From assembly GCA_949130485.1 (NCBI GenBank), contig OX422184.1, positions 18,457,324 through 18,521,323 on the forward strand: DNA of 64,000 nt, written 5' to 3'. Position numbers and translations under genes: made by a program. Under the pieces are notes generated by a model, which saw only the letters and a program-made list of their open reading frames with translations, made no database searches and was not told the origin of the DNA. The stretch comes from Agelas oroides (taxonomy: Eukaryota > Porifera > Demospongiae > Agelasida > Agelasidae). Positions 41,104 through 53,111 of the stretch are shown piece by piece (the stretch's first letter is position 1; each line of letters begins with the position of its first letter).

Positions 41104-43207
41104 GGGAGGGGCTCATTCACGAGTGGAAGCAACCATTACCAGCCCCACCTCTCCCCCTTATGTCGCTAAACAGTGTTAGATTACTTCCCATGCTAACTGA
41201 TGGCAGTACTGGAACACAATCCAACGGGAGGGAGACATCATTTACTAAATATTTTACACAATCAGCAAACAGGTAGAACATGGGCAACACTGAAGTTATT
41301 GTTGAGGACAACTCAGCATATTTTTTGATTACACAACTGAGATTATGCATTACTGATTAATTTTATTGAGTATACAAGATTTTACACTGCAGAGAACAGG
41401 ATGTGCACTCCATATCATATGATAGTTTAGTAATGTTCCATGGGCACACATGGGTTGCAGTTCAGTTTGCTGAAAGTGAAATCTAGCTTGGTATGTCAGA
41501 CCTCTAGCTAGTTGATGATAGGGTTGCCAAAGCCGACATATCATGGTAACTCTGGCACCACAGAATTGATGTACACTGGTGCTGCTGTATATAAAAGGAG
41601 CCTCTGTAGATAAAGCACCCAAAAGGTTTTTTTAATCAAAGTAACTTAAACGGTACCTTCTATATACACCACTTATACCTTTAATCTGGAGGCTTTCTCT
41701 GCAGCTAACCAAGCTATTACTTTTAATTATGATTTTTTGGACCATGCTCTGCACTACTGGTTAGGTTGCAACAGTCACAAAGGAGATACAAAGAATATAA
41801 AATCTGATCTGTTTTGTGCTATTGTTAGTTGGGGGAGCCCCTGAAGGAACTTTATATGGACAAATGTAAGCAATACAGTGGCTTTGGTTTCCAAAGCGAC
41901 GACTTGTCAATGTAGCTTCTTATCAGGCCTTTTAACACTGGATCCCAGGGAAAATAAAGAAAAAATTGGTTTAACGGGTCACCTCAGTTAGAGGCCTATA
42001 ATATACTACCTCCCACATAGTGCCATGGCCTTGACATCCTTTATATGTTCCAATAAGGCATGACTACTTATGTAACATTACATGAATACTTCCTCAGAGT
42101 TTTAAAACTACTAGAGATCATCATCCCTTATCTGGCACAAAAAATGCAATTAACAACTTAAACCTCATTCATGTGCTTCAGTGCACAAGGGATTTTGGTA
42201 ATATGTGGTGAACCACCACCTGCATGGACACCAGACTTGCAACTGGGGTGACCTCTTTGTTAAATTGTCTTATTTACCGAGCACCACTCGGTCTTGACTG
42301 TTTTACAGGTTTCATTTATTGTATGTGATCACAAACATAACTGCCGAAAGGCCCTGGGAATGAAGCTATTTTGAGGGCTTTCTTGGTGCAGGGGCATAGA
42401 CAACTTTTGAGAAGTTGGGGGGGCTTAGCCTCTAGGATCGCTAGTTAGGTCAGGGAATGAGTTCTGAAGCCTCCCACTCAAGTCTGGGAACGAGACCGCT
42501 AGGTCAGCATTTATTGCACGTGGCGCAAGTGCGAAGTAGATCCAGCTTCTAAGCTTTGGTTTTTAAAAATTATTTAACATTGCTTGTAGCTAGCCTCGTT
42601 CCCAGGCGCTCGGTTTTTCAAGCGCCTGGGAACGAGGCTACACTGCTTGTAACCTGAAAGCTGTTTTTTCCTCTCTTGTTTTACTATATTAATAAATTTT
42701 GGACGTCCTTTTGTGGTAACTGCCTGTACACATAGTAACATGAGCTTAAAATCTGGGGGGGCTTCAGTCCCCCCAGCCTACACCCATGTGGTGATCTAAC
42801 AGGTGGATCAAACTTTCACATGCAGATGTAAATTTTTTAAATGACCAGTTAGTTGACAATGCCATGCTTACATAACAATGAGAGGTATACATGATTCCTC
42901 ACTTCACCCTCGTTTCTATATAGTTACAGGTAAGTACAGTGAATGTTGTCTACAATGGCCAACATCAGCATTTTTTTAGACAGGTGGTGGTTGCTTTATA
43001 CAGGTCATTTTGTACAGGGATAGTGCAACAGGGACCGCGACTATTGACCATGATGAAAAGGTGGCAGTTTCTAACAGTGTCCACAACAGACACATTCCAT
43101 TCTAACAAATTTATGAAAGTGTAGATTTAGTTGTATATATTGACAGGAAGTTGCAAAATGCAGTTACCTATAAATTACCATGTTTGCAATGTAAATACTT
43201 TTAATAA
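41104..43207. other. Intergenic; one hairpin MITE and a repeat piece
   Basis: Contains the 50-bp hairpin at 42591-42640. 42790-43160 resembles the 3' flank of the membrane-protein genes (for example 20700-20990). No gene recognised. Confidence 0.45.
42591..42640. mobile_element. 50-bp perfect hairpin MITE of the TAGCCTCGTTCCCAGGC family
   Basis: TAGCCTCGTTCCCAGGCGCT is followed by a 10-nt loop and its exact reverse complement. The flanks ATTGCTTGTA and ACTGCTTGTA (10 bp, one mismatch) lie 2 and 1 bases outside. It is the smallest family member here and keeps only the termini. Confidence 0.85.
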
Positions 43208-43747
43208 CTAGAAGTCTTCAGTGAAGACATACCCCACGCTCTTTTATGATATAAAGGGACCCTAAGGTGTTTTTGTGCGTTATTTTAACAGTTTTCAGTA
43301 TAGGGATGTCATGAATGGTTTCACATATATTCTGCTTAGTGTATGGTTTGCATGGTGTCAGGTGTTCGTTTCAGGGAAGCTGGTACGGGCGTGTTATATC
43401 CGCTGATGTTCAATTGTAGAGGTGGTGGTTGGTATGTTATGTGTGCCAAGTCTGTGGCTGTTACTTCACTGCATGCGCATTGTTTTGATAAGAATTTTGT
43501 GTTTCTAGACGAAAGAGGTATCTATCACTATTTGCTGCAGCTCACTAAGTGCATGGTTTTGTGTGTTTGTTCTAGTTAATTTTGTGTGAGTCTCTTGAAG
43601 TCCATGAACATTTGATTGCAATATGTTTATGTGCATGTGCTGTTGTCAAAAAGTGTAATTGTGGCTAGTTAGGTCTACCTGCTCTGCATGCGGTAGTGAA
43701 CGCCCACACGCACGCTGCTCTATAAATAGTTTGGGTGGCTGGTCCTC

Positions 43748-43779
43748 GTAGCCTCGTACCCCGGCTCGGGTAGGAGGCT
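43748..43779. repeat. Short hairpin of the TAGCCTCG family
   Basis: TAGCCTCGTACCCC is mirrored by CGGGTAGGAGGCTA. It lies within fragment A beside a block shared with 40312-40350. Confidence 0.6.
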
Positions 43780-43802
43780 AATATACGTAGGCATTTGGTA
43801 TG

Positions 43803-43905
43803 GATGTAATCTCGTTCCCAGGCTTTCCCCTGCTCCAGTTTTTGGTCACTTGCAGTATGCAAATACAAGCGGTCGGAGGCGGGGAAGGTCTGGGAACCAG
43901 GCTAG
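43803..43905. mobile_element. Palindromic MITE nested in Helitron fragment A
   Basis: TCTCGTTCCCAGGCTTTCCC is mirrored at the right by TCTGGGAACCAGGCTA. It is a TAGCCTCG-family member of about 100 bp. Confidence 0.6.
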
Positions 43906-44842
43906 TGTGCATGTGCACTCGTGGTTCTCTAGCTTTTATCTCTCTGCTTTCTGATAAAGATTGGCCTTCATAATTGTTTGTTGCGACACAAGTGTTTAAT
44001 GCGTTTAATAACCAGACGGCACAAAAAAAGGCCTCAGCTTCTTTCTCCGTGCGTCTGCTTCCTGGGTTGACTCAGCTTGCCATTTAGCTGCCAGGGCCTC
44101 AGCTCCTTTCTTTCTCCTTGCGTCTGCTTCCAGGGTTGACTCAGCTTGCTGTTTAGCTGCCTGGGCCTTGGCAACTCTCTTTCTCCTTGCGTCTGCTTCC
44201 TGGGTTGACTCAGCTTGGCGTTTAGCTGCCTGAGCTTTAGCTTCTCTCTTTCTCCTTGCCTCTGTATCACCAGTTGGTTCAGATTGACGCTTCCTATAAG
44301 GTTTGGACAGGGAGGTCGTGACCAACAACGACTGTAAATACCACTAACCAAACTTCTTACATTGATAACACACATCTTTAAATGTGTACCTTCTCTTTAA
44401 CGGGTGTTTCGCTTTGTCTCCTCTCTTCTGCATTCTGGGCTTGTTCGTACCCTTGGGTTTCCAGCATTTCCCTAAATTTAAGAGAATGCTTTCTGTCTCT
44501 TCTAAGGTCCATGTTGGTACAAACGCTTTTTGGAAAAGTATACAGATCGGGGTAGCATTACGGAAATTTCGCTGTGTATGCCCGGACTCCACCGTATTAA
44601 AATGGCGTATGATCACGACGTTAAATAGGAAACTGCTGGAAAAGCAGAGGGTATAGAACCGCTTTGCTTCCTATGAGGTACACATGGCCACTTTTTTTAC
44701 AATGTCATTGCTACTGTCAGTTTTGGAAATAGTTTAACCGTGTCTATATTCAGATTTAAAAAAATTTCACCGGACTGACAAACTGACTGACAGACGGACA
44801 AAACCAATTGCTTGACCCCTTCGCGCATGCGTGCGTGGGGCA

Positions 44843-46439
44843 ACAACAACCAGGTAGGAGATTAACACCTTGAATACGTTTGGGGGTCGACACAAGGGCA
44901 AGTACTAAGGGGCGGAGCGTTGCTCAGCCCTGCCCCGGCAAAACCAAGCCTGAGAGGAGCAGACCACCGTACTGGTCGACCTGAACTGAGCCGAGCTGGT
45001 AACAGTCGTGGGATGCTGTACTCCCTCAGCAGACCAGTACAGTGGTCGTACTGCTATGCATGACTGTGCAGCATGCTCAACTTGCAACAGTAAGGAGGTG
45101 CTGTCTCCTTCCACTGGCCACTGCTGTGGTCAGACTGCAATGCAGGATTTGTATGCTAAACATGCAACTGCAAGGAGACACTGTCTCCCTCATCAGACCA
45201 ATGCTGTGGTCCGACTGTAAGGCATGAGTAAGGAGACGCTGTCTCCCTCAGCAGATCACTGTGCCCTCAGATGGACACAAATACTTAGCATTGTCACTGT
45301 CCCAACAGACAGGAGGTATTCTTACATTTAGCTAGATGACTTGCTATATATCACTAATGAGTTTGGGAATATAACTAACTAATCACTGCCACAGTATTAT
45401 GAGTAGGATTTTACTCTTTAGTGGTCAACTGTGGCAGTGATTCTCCCCCAAACTCAAATTCTAGAGGTTAGATGGTCCCAATGTCTTGTCGGTGTATACT
45501 GGTATCGGGTAGGATAAGTGATGATTCCCCCAGACTGGTCCATAATATATGAGGCTGGGGTAAGTGGTCTCGTCATTAGAGTGGCCATCCAGAATGGCGA
45601 TGTAGGTCGGTGCCAACTAATGCTAGTGAGCATCAGAGCAGTCATGAACAATCGCAAGAAGTTCTATCTACCAAAGGGGAGAATGGCTCGGGTGATGTTC
45701 CCTCATGGCAAGGCATCCTAATGTTGCCGCAACTGAGTGAGGCAACAGTGGGTGTGGCTACAAACAAGGAGACTCCTTGCCCAGCTAGGATCTTAACCTG
45801 GATGGACAGGACTGTCTGATTTTCTACTGATATACCTTATGGCATCAATGACCTAGGCAATGTAACAATTCTACAATGTCTATAGTCTGTCCAGTCCTCT
45901 GAATGGTTTCCAGAAATTGTCGTTTTCAGAGATTCACTTTCTAGGCTTAGTGGTAGGCTTGACTGTGCTAAATGCTGGTTGCGACAGCAAGTATGAACAA
46001 GGCAGTTAAGAAGCATGATAGTAAGGCTACGTATACCACTTGCTACAGTTTGTGTGAAGCTGCATTTGCTGTGTGCCTGCTAGGGGATGCTGCGGGGGGG
46101 TAGCTACCCTTCCCCAAGGAGTCTGCGCTTTAAAATTATCACACATCACTCCTACTATGACACTGGCAATGGCAGTGCCTAACTATGGGGTTGGCAGGTT
46201 GCATAACATAGCAGGAGGTGTGTGGTTACCTAGCTCCTGGCTAACAAAATAGCAATGGGCATGCTCCTACCTGTATGTAGGTTAGCAAGTGGCATGAGGC
46301 ATGCCGCTCGTGACCTGGATAACTAAGGAGGTACAGCAATCTGTAATACATAAGAACACGTGCAGCTAAAGTTTTTCACTGCTGAACACCACATGGCTCA
46401 TGCATGGGCATGGTTATAGGTCAGATGTTTAGGTGGTCT
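44843..46439. other. Intergenic; short tandem repeats at about 45005-45255
   Basis: 45005-45255 holds about three ~80-bp units sharing GTGGTC(A/C)GACTG and GCTGTCTCC. The rest, including frames at 45454-45819, has no recognised feature. Confidence 0.5.
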
Positions 46440-49400
46440 AACAACAATGAGTGACAAGATGAATCTGGATGGCTATGTTGGCTGGGTAGGGGAAGTGAGC
46501 TATGCGGCTGGCACGTGGGGAATTCTGAGGCATTTGGCTATGTGGGGGTGGCAAGTACAATCAGGTATGAAGCTATGTGGAAATTTATGGCTATGTGGGC
46601 TGTTTCTTGAAATCCGGTGTGAAGCTGTGTGGGTGGAAAGTGAACTAATGAGGTACTCCACTATGTGGGCTGACTCTTGAAATCCGGTGTGAAGCTGTGT
46701 AGTTGGGAAGTGAAATGAGGTACTCCACTATGTGGGCTGGTGAGTGTGATTCCTGAGGCGTTCAGTTATGTAAGCTGGTGATTTGAGTCAGATATAATGT
46801 TATGAGGATGGTGAATTAACCGCACGTGAGGCATGCCACTATGTGGTCTAGTAAGTAGAATCATGTACAAATCTATGTGACTGGCAACTGGAATTCCTGA
46901 GGCATTTGGCTATGGTAGGCTGGCAATTGAGTAGAATCGGGGTTGAGACTATGTGGCTGGCTAGTGGGATTTGTGAGGCATTTTACTATGTGGGCTGGCA
47001 TGCAGAGCAGGTGCGAGGTTCTATCAATGTGGTTAGTAAGAGGGATGTTCAGCTATGTGTGTTGGCACATAGACTCTGGCATGAAGTCATGACACTGGCG
47101 GGTGACACTGATGAGGCATTCAGCTATGTGGGCTGGCAACCTAATCCAATATGATGTTGGTGAGTGACATTCATGAGATGTGCATTTGACTGTGGGCTGG
47201 CAGGTGTAATCAGGCAGAGACACTATGAGACAATAAGAGACATCATGAGACATTATGGGATATTATGAGACAGCATGAGACAAGAGACACTATGAGACAA
47301 TAGGAGACACTCTGGTAATCAGGTATAAGCTACATGAATGTGGCTTGCAAGTGGGATTTCTGCATCTTCTGACTCTTTGCGTTGTGAGTCAATCAGGTAT
47401 GAAGCTATGTGGGCTGGCAATTTAGATGCTATGCGGCTGTCAAGTGGCATTCCTGAGGCATTCAGCTATGTGGGCTGGCGATTTAGATGCTATGTGTTTG
47501 GTGAGTGGAATTCGTGCAGCATTCAGCTATGTGGGCTGGCAATTTTGATTGGGCATGGTGCTATGTGGTTGATGAGTGGCAGTCGTGCAGCATTCAGCTT
47601 AGCCTCGTTCCCAGGCGCGGAGGAAGGGGAGGAGAAGAGCGACTGGTACACACTGTTTGCGCATGCGCGTAATTATAGCAAAGGCCACGTGGTAGAAGTA
47701 GGGGCGTGTACTAATAGACGCTCAACGGTTCACGTGAATAGCATAAACCGTCATAAAAAAAAATACTTCAGCTTTTGTTCTTAGGACGCCATAAACATCG
47801 CTGCTACATGCTCTGCTTAGTTTTATACTGTCAGATACAAAGAGAAATGTCTGGTAGGCAGTGGTGGGAATCGACTTACCGGAAATGGTGGACAACCGCA
47901 TAAAAGTACGTTTCCTCGGTAAACGCACTCACTGACGGCAAACTGTTCTTTCTTGAGTTTTATCTCGAGGTACCTAGCTACCAGAAGGCCTACAACAGCG
48001 CAGTATGAAACTCACTCGAACAGAACACCAACTGGCACATCAACGCGGCGAGTTTATGACGTCACCAGTATACGTACGTATATACACGTACGAACACGGT
48101 CGCCACGGAATTCCGTGACGATTAAGCGCATGCGCAAACGGTGTGTACCAGGCGCTCTTCTCCCCCTCCTCCGCGCCTGGGAACGAGGCTACATTCAGCT
48201 ATGCATGTGGGCTGGCAATTTAGATCGGGTATGATGCTATGTGGTTGGTGAGTGGCATTCATGCGGCATTCAGCTATGTAGGCTGGCAATTTTGATCGTG
48301 CATGGTGCTGTGTGGTTGGTGAGTGGCATTCGTGCAGCATTCAGCTATGCATGTGGGCTGGCAATTTAGATCGGGTATGATGCTATGTGGTTGGCGAGTG
48401 GCATTCGTGAGGCATTCAGCTATGTGGGCTGTCAAGTAGGATCAAGTATGAAGCTACGTGGCTGGCTAGCGGGATTCCTGGGGTATGCTCCTATATGGGC
48501 CTGGCAAGGAGTCGGGCGTGAAGCTATGTGATCAGTACACACATTATATGTGACTGGTGAGTGAAGTTTATGAGGTGTTTGATTATGTGGGCTGGTGAGC
48601 AGAATCAGGTGCAAGTTATGTGGCTTGCCCATGGAAATCCTGAGGTGTTTGGCTACATATGGGCTGGCAAATAGAATTGGGTATGAGCTATGTGGCTGGC
48701 GGGTGGAATTCCTGAGACATTCAGCTATGTGGGGGCTAGCAAGTAGAATCGGGTACGAATCTATGTGGCTGGCAAGTGGGATTCATGAGGCATTTAACTA
48801 TGTGGGCTGTGAGTCAGTCAGCTGTGAGAGCTATGTGGGAGGCAATGAGGTATTTGGCTATGAGGGCTGGCCATTTAGATCAGGTATGCTGCTATGTGGC
48901 TGGCGAGGAGGCATTCAGTTATGTGGGCTGGCAAGTAGCATCCTGTATGAATCGCCAGCAAATGGATTCCTGAGGTGTGCTTCTATATGAGGATTGAAGC
49001 TATGTGAGCAGTGTTTGCACATGCTGTACATGATTGGTGAGTGAACGTTGTTAGGCATTTAATTATGTGGGTTGGTGAGTAGAATCATGTGTGAGTTATG
49101 TGGCTGGCCATTGGAGTTCTTGGCTACATGGGCTGGCAATTAGAATTGGGTATGAAGTATGCGACCGGCAGGTGGAGTTCCTGAAACGTTCAGGTATGTG
49201 GGGCTGGCAAGTCGATTCAGGTATGACCCAGTGTGGCTGTAAAGTGGGATTCCTGAGTTATGCTGCTATGTGGGGATGGCCAAATCCGGGATGAAGCTAT
49301 GTGGCTGGTGCGTGAAGATTTTGCTATTTGGGCTAGCAAGCAGAATCAGGTATGGGATATACGGCTGACAGGTGGAATTACGGCTATGGAGGCTGGTAAG

Positions 49401-49640
49401 TCAATCAAGTATGATGCTGAGGGGCTAGCAAGTGGATTATTAAGGTGTTTCGCTATGTGGTGTCTGGATTTGTGAGTTGGGAGTGCATGTAGCTGATTAT
49501 GGTCTGAGATGCTCAGTCGGGCAGGAGGCTGTGTGGCTGCATGGCAAATGGCATGAAGAATGCCGCGAAGCACGTTGGGGGGTAGGGTTGTTGGGGCATG
49601 CTGCCCTTATCCAGATGGGTTTGAGTTTCCCAGGTCAGTA
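46440..49640. repeat. Degenerate satellite array, ~60-75-bp units, interrupted by a MITE
   Basis: Dozens of diverged units share GAGGCATTCAGCTATGTGGG then CTGGCAAGTAGAATC, GGTATGAAGCTATGTGGCTG and GCAAGTGGAATTCCTG. The array is head-to-tail over 3.2 kb, interrupted at 47600-48191 by a palindromic MITE. Units near 47400-48420 are more alike than those at the edges. The many short frames are products of the repeat. Confidence 0.8.
47600..48191. mobile_element. Palindromic MITE, full-length copy 2 (TSD CATTCAGCT)
   Basis: It starts TAGCCTCGTTCCCAGGCGCG and ends CGCCTGGGAACGAGGCTA. An exact 9-bp duplication CATTCAGCT lies on both sides, taken from the satellite unit. It aligns with 29624-30196 over its length. 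No transposase. Confidence 0.9.
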
Positions 49641-49763
49641 CTGGGGGCTGGTGGCATAGCTAGCTACTGCCTGGGCTGAATTTGGCATGCTGTCTATCTC
49701 GCTACACTGTACAATATACAGTTTTCTCCCTTTCCTGCAACACCTAATAACATCATTTTTTAA

Positions 49764-51507
49764 CTAGAAGTCTTCAGTGAAGACACCCCGCGCTGTTTTA
49801 TGATATAAAGGGACCCTGAGGTGTTTTTGTTTATTATTTTAACAGTTTTCAGTCCCTATACTGTAGAGGTGGTGGTTGGTATGTTATGTGTGCCAAGTCT
49901 GTGGCTGTTACTTCGCTGTGTAGCTGCCTGAGCTTTAGCTTCTCTCTTTCTCCTTGCCTCTGTATCACCAGTTGGTTCAGATTGACGCTTCCTATAAGGT
50001 TTGGACAGGGAGGTCGTGACCAACAACGACTGTAAATACTACTTCTTACGTTGATAACACACATCTTTAAATGTGTACCTTCTCTTTGACTGGGCTTCTC
50101 TTTGTCTCCTCTCTTCTGCATCCTGGGCTTATTCGTACACTTGGGTTTCCAGCATTTCCCTAAATTTAAGAGAATGCTTTCTGTCTCTTCTAAGGTCCAT
50201 GCTGGTATAAACGCTTTTTTGAAATCTATACAGATCGGGGTAGCATTACGGAACAAGTACAGATACAGTCAGGCCCTTCCTTCACAGCTGAAGTAAAAAC
50301 GTGGGAGATTTCCTCGATGCTTTGTATAGCAGAATGGTGCTTCATCCTTTGTTGTTCCTTTGCTGTACTCTCTTGTTGCCTCCGCTTTGCCTTTACTTGT
50401 TCAGTCTCTAAGTCACGTTTCCTGGATTTGAAGCAGAAAATTATCACCAATGGTATTAGGTAAATGCACAAATGGGCTATGTACCTTTTCTTAGCCTGGG
50501 TGTCTCGCCGTCTCCTCTTCTCTGCATCCTGGGTTGACTCAGGTTGTCGCTTAGCTGCCTGAGCCTCGGCTTCTCTCTTTCTCCTTGCCTCTGCTTCCTG
50601 GGTTGACTCAGCTTTGCACTTAGCTGCATGGGCGGCCTCAGCATCTTTCTTTCTCCTTGCCTCTGCTTCCTGGGTTGACTCAGTTTGGTGCTTTGCTGCA
50701 TGGGTCTCAACATCTTTCTTTCTCCTCACCTCTGCACCCTGGGTTGACTCAGTTTGGTGCTTAGCTGCATGGGCCTCGGCATCTTTGTTTCTCCTCACCT
50801 CTGCATCCTGGGTTGGCTCAGATTGACGCTTCCTGTAAGGTTTGGACAGGAAGATTGTCACCAATAACGTCATGTAAATGCTACTAATCAAACTTCTTAC
50901 GTTAATAACACACATCTTAATATATACCTTCTCTTTGACTGGGCTTCTGTTTGTCTCCTCCCCTGCATCCTGAGCTGAGCTTGTGCGTATTCTTGAGTTT
51001 CCAGCATTTCCCTAAATTTAAGGGAACGCTTTCTGTCTCTTCTGAGGTTCATGCTGGTATAAGCGCTTTTCGGAAATCACTTTGCTGGTATAAACGCTTC
51101 AGAAACGCTTCTAGAAAATCGCCTTGCTGTAAACAGCTTCGCTTTCCTAACTGGACACGTGTCGAGTCTGCGTATGCCTGGACTCCACCGCATCCGAGGT
51201 ATTCATAGACACGTTCGGAGCCGCGTATACCCGGACTCTACCGTATCCGAGGTATTGACCGTATTAAAATGGTGGACTATTCCGACGTTAAATAGAAAAG
51301 AGCTGGAAAAGCGGAGGATAGAACCACTTTGTTGCCTATGAGGTACACATACGTCACTTTTTTCTTTACAAATTCAATGCTACTGTCAGTTTTAGAAATC
51401 ATTTAACCCTGTCTATATTCAGATTTCAAAATTTTTCACTTGACAGACAGGCTGACAGACGGACAAAAGCGATTGCTTAACCCCTTCGCGCATGCGCGCG
51501 CGGGGTA
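49764..51507 (-). mobile_element. Helitron fragment B (rearranged, two partial copies)
   Basis: The minus-strand 3' end repeats the hairpin GTCTTC-ACT-GAAGAC plus CTAG and host T. The opposite end is CCCCTTCGCGCATGCGCGCG at 51481-51500. The interior contains one partial copy with a spliced frame (50226-51052) joined to a second partial 5' piece (~49900-50250) at ATGCTACCCCGATCTG. Neither contains Rep nor helicase. Confidence 0.75.
50226..51052 (-). CDS. Helitron N-terminal protein fragment, spliced, Arg/Lys-rich repeats (222 aa)
   Basis: Exons 50928-51052, 50485-50832 and 50226-50421 (669 nt) join in frame at AG|G boundaries. Exon 1 begins MNLRRDRKRSLKFREMLETQ. Exon 2 has five ~23-residue units such as HQTESTQEAEARRKKDAEA. 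Exon 3 ends SAIQSIEEISHVFTSAVKEG then PDCICTC. This resembles the basic repeat plus GPxYICTC segment that precedes the Rep domain in animal Helitron proteins. After CTC the frame runs into unrelated sequence and stops, so the polymerase-like core is lost. The intact frame may be residual or may express a short basic protein. Confidence 0.6.
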
Positions 51508-51519
51508 ACAATGGTTTGC

Positions 51520-51935
51520 TCACATAGGAGTGGCTTGAAGCATCCGGCTGGGTGCTTTGCATCCGCTGTGTACATTGTTGCTGCTGCATGCTGTGGAAAT
51601 AGCTTGATTTTTAACACACGCTTGCTGAAGAAGTTTTGTAGCAACGGTCTGGCTGCTTAGTAAGGTAATCTCGTTCTCGCCTGTATTCAGTTTCCCATGC
51701 TCGGTCCAGTCCCTTGTTGGGGAGCTCTTGTCACTATTACGCTGCTTGCTGGTAGAACTGGCGGACTGTGGCCGGTTTGGCTTGAAGGTAAGCGGCGGAA
51801 TTGGAAGTTCCATAGACGACAATTTTGTAGTCACACGGTATCTAGCTGATAGGCTACACTTGTTAACAACTGCATGAACATTTGGCTGAGCATCTAGCAG
51901 CTCGGTCTGCTGGTAAGCGAGCTCAGCCTTGCCTC
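51520..51935 (-). CDS. Orphan open frame, possible exon
   Basis: About 138 codons are open on the minus strand with no ATG near the start. They include LSSMELPIPPLTFKPNRPQS and SSTSKQRNSDKSSPTRDWTE. It is Ser/Thr/Gln-rich with no domain recognised. It could be a terminal exon of an unseen gene or a piece of the adjacent Helitron; chance is also possible. Confidence 0.25.
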
Positions 51936-53111
51936 AAATATGCGTGCCAAAATAGTGCTGACTCACCCATGCTCACCCCAGCTGCATGATATTCACGTGT
52001 TAACGTCCTTTAACTTCATTAAACTCTCACATAATGCAAGGCCGTAGACAAGTGGGTGCTTGTGGGTGCTGAAGCACCCACAACATCTATTTTTCGTCGG
52101 GGCGAGGGGAGAGCCTGGGAACGAGGCTAGACCTATCAGGTAGGAGACATAATGCATAATAGCCTGGGTTTACAATAACCAACCATTGACCATAAATTTT
52201 GGCTAATGCATTATGTACATAATATACAACCAGTTAAGTCTACCTGTAATCATATCCCCTTGCCATAACAACAACTACAACTCTGTGACACTGGGATATC
52301 CCCTGATAGCAATATACATAGCTATAGCATTGCTTTTATGAATCTGAGATGTTTTCAGCATGTGACCTTTTGATAGGACTATTGGATATATAAGGAATAA
52401 CAATGTATATAGTTTACAATACTGTAACAACATAATCTGTATTTAGCTCACAATAGAAATGAAAGACCATGCACCATGTCTTTTGATCTGGGAGCAATAG
52501 GACTTTCCTTGTGTTTGATGCCATGAATAGGTGGATCAAACTTTCACTTTATTGCAGATGTATCTTTAAAATGACCAGTCAGTTGACAATATACACAATT
52601 CCCTACTTCACCCTTGTTTCTATAGTAACAGGCAGGTACAGTGAATCTTGTCCATAATTGCCACCACCTACATTTTAGACAAGGTCATTTTGTTCAGTTA
52701 GCATGACTGTGACCAGGAGGTGGCTGCTTTTAACAGTGACCACTGTAGACAGGCTTGAGTGTACAGGAAGATGCAAAACACAGTTGCCTATAAATGTCCG
52801 TGTTTACAGTGTAAAATATTTTGATACTGATAACAGCAAGATTTAATGCGCAGTATATATATATAGCTTGGTAAATTCAAGAGGTTGTTGGTCATAACAT
52901 TTAGCATTATAATGATGTTCTATTTATTCATATTCCCTGATGCCATGAATATAACTACAACTCAGTGACACCCCTTGATGCCATTTTAGCTATAACATGA
53001 ATCTGGGGTGTTCTCAGCATGTGACATTTGATAGGATTATTGTATATAGTTTACAATAGTGTAACAACAAAAGCTATTTATAAAAATAAAGTTTGTTTGT
53101 GTCACATACAA
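51936..53111. repeat. 3'-flank repeat of the membrane-protein family, copy 2
   Basis: 52140-53111 matches 20400-21362 and 56840-57830 in order. A single palindromic-family end (GCCTGGGAACGAGGCTAG) lies at about 52106. The last ~70 bases before the gene are nearly identical to copy 1. Confidence 0.65.

Larger units (their letters stand above)
43208..44842 (-). mobile_element. Helitron fragment A
   Basis: The minus-strand 3' end has a hairpin GTCTTC-ACT-GAAGAC, then TT and CTAG followed by host T. This is the hairpin-plus-CTRR end typical of Helitrons. The other end is the GC-rich palindrome (CGCGCATGCGTGCG) at 44818-44842. The internal minus-strand frame (44005-44600) encodes about three to four RRKREAKAQAAKRQAESTQE-type repeats; a one-base insertion before the donor breaks the link to its first exon. 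Rep and helicase domains are absent, so it is non-autonomous. Confidence 0.75.

Noticed and set aside
44034..44375. 113-codon alternative frame (and 40315-40620) over the Helitron basic repeats
   Set aside because: Reading the 69-nt repeats one base over also stays open, but only the KRQSEPT/RRK frame splices cleanly in the 50-kb copy and links to ICTC.
46440..49640. Many 60-148-codon frames with YVGW and AMW motifs
   Set aside because: They are translations of a degenerate satellite unit in several frames, with no consistent start or conserved frame.
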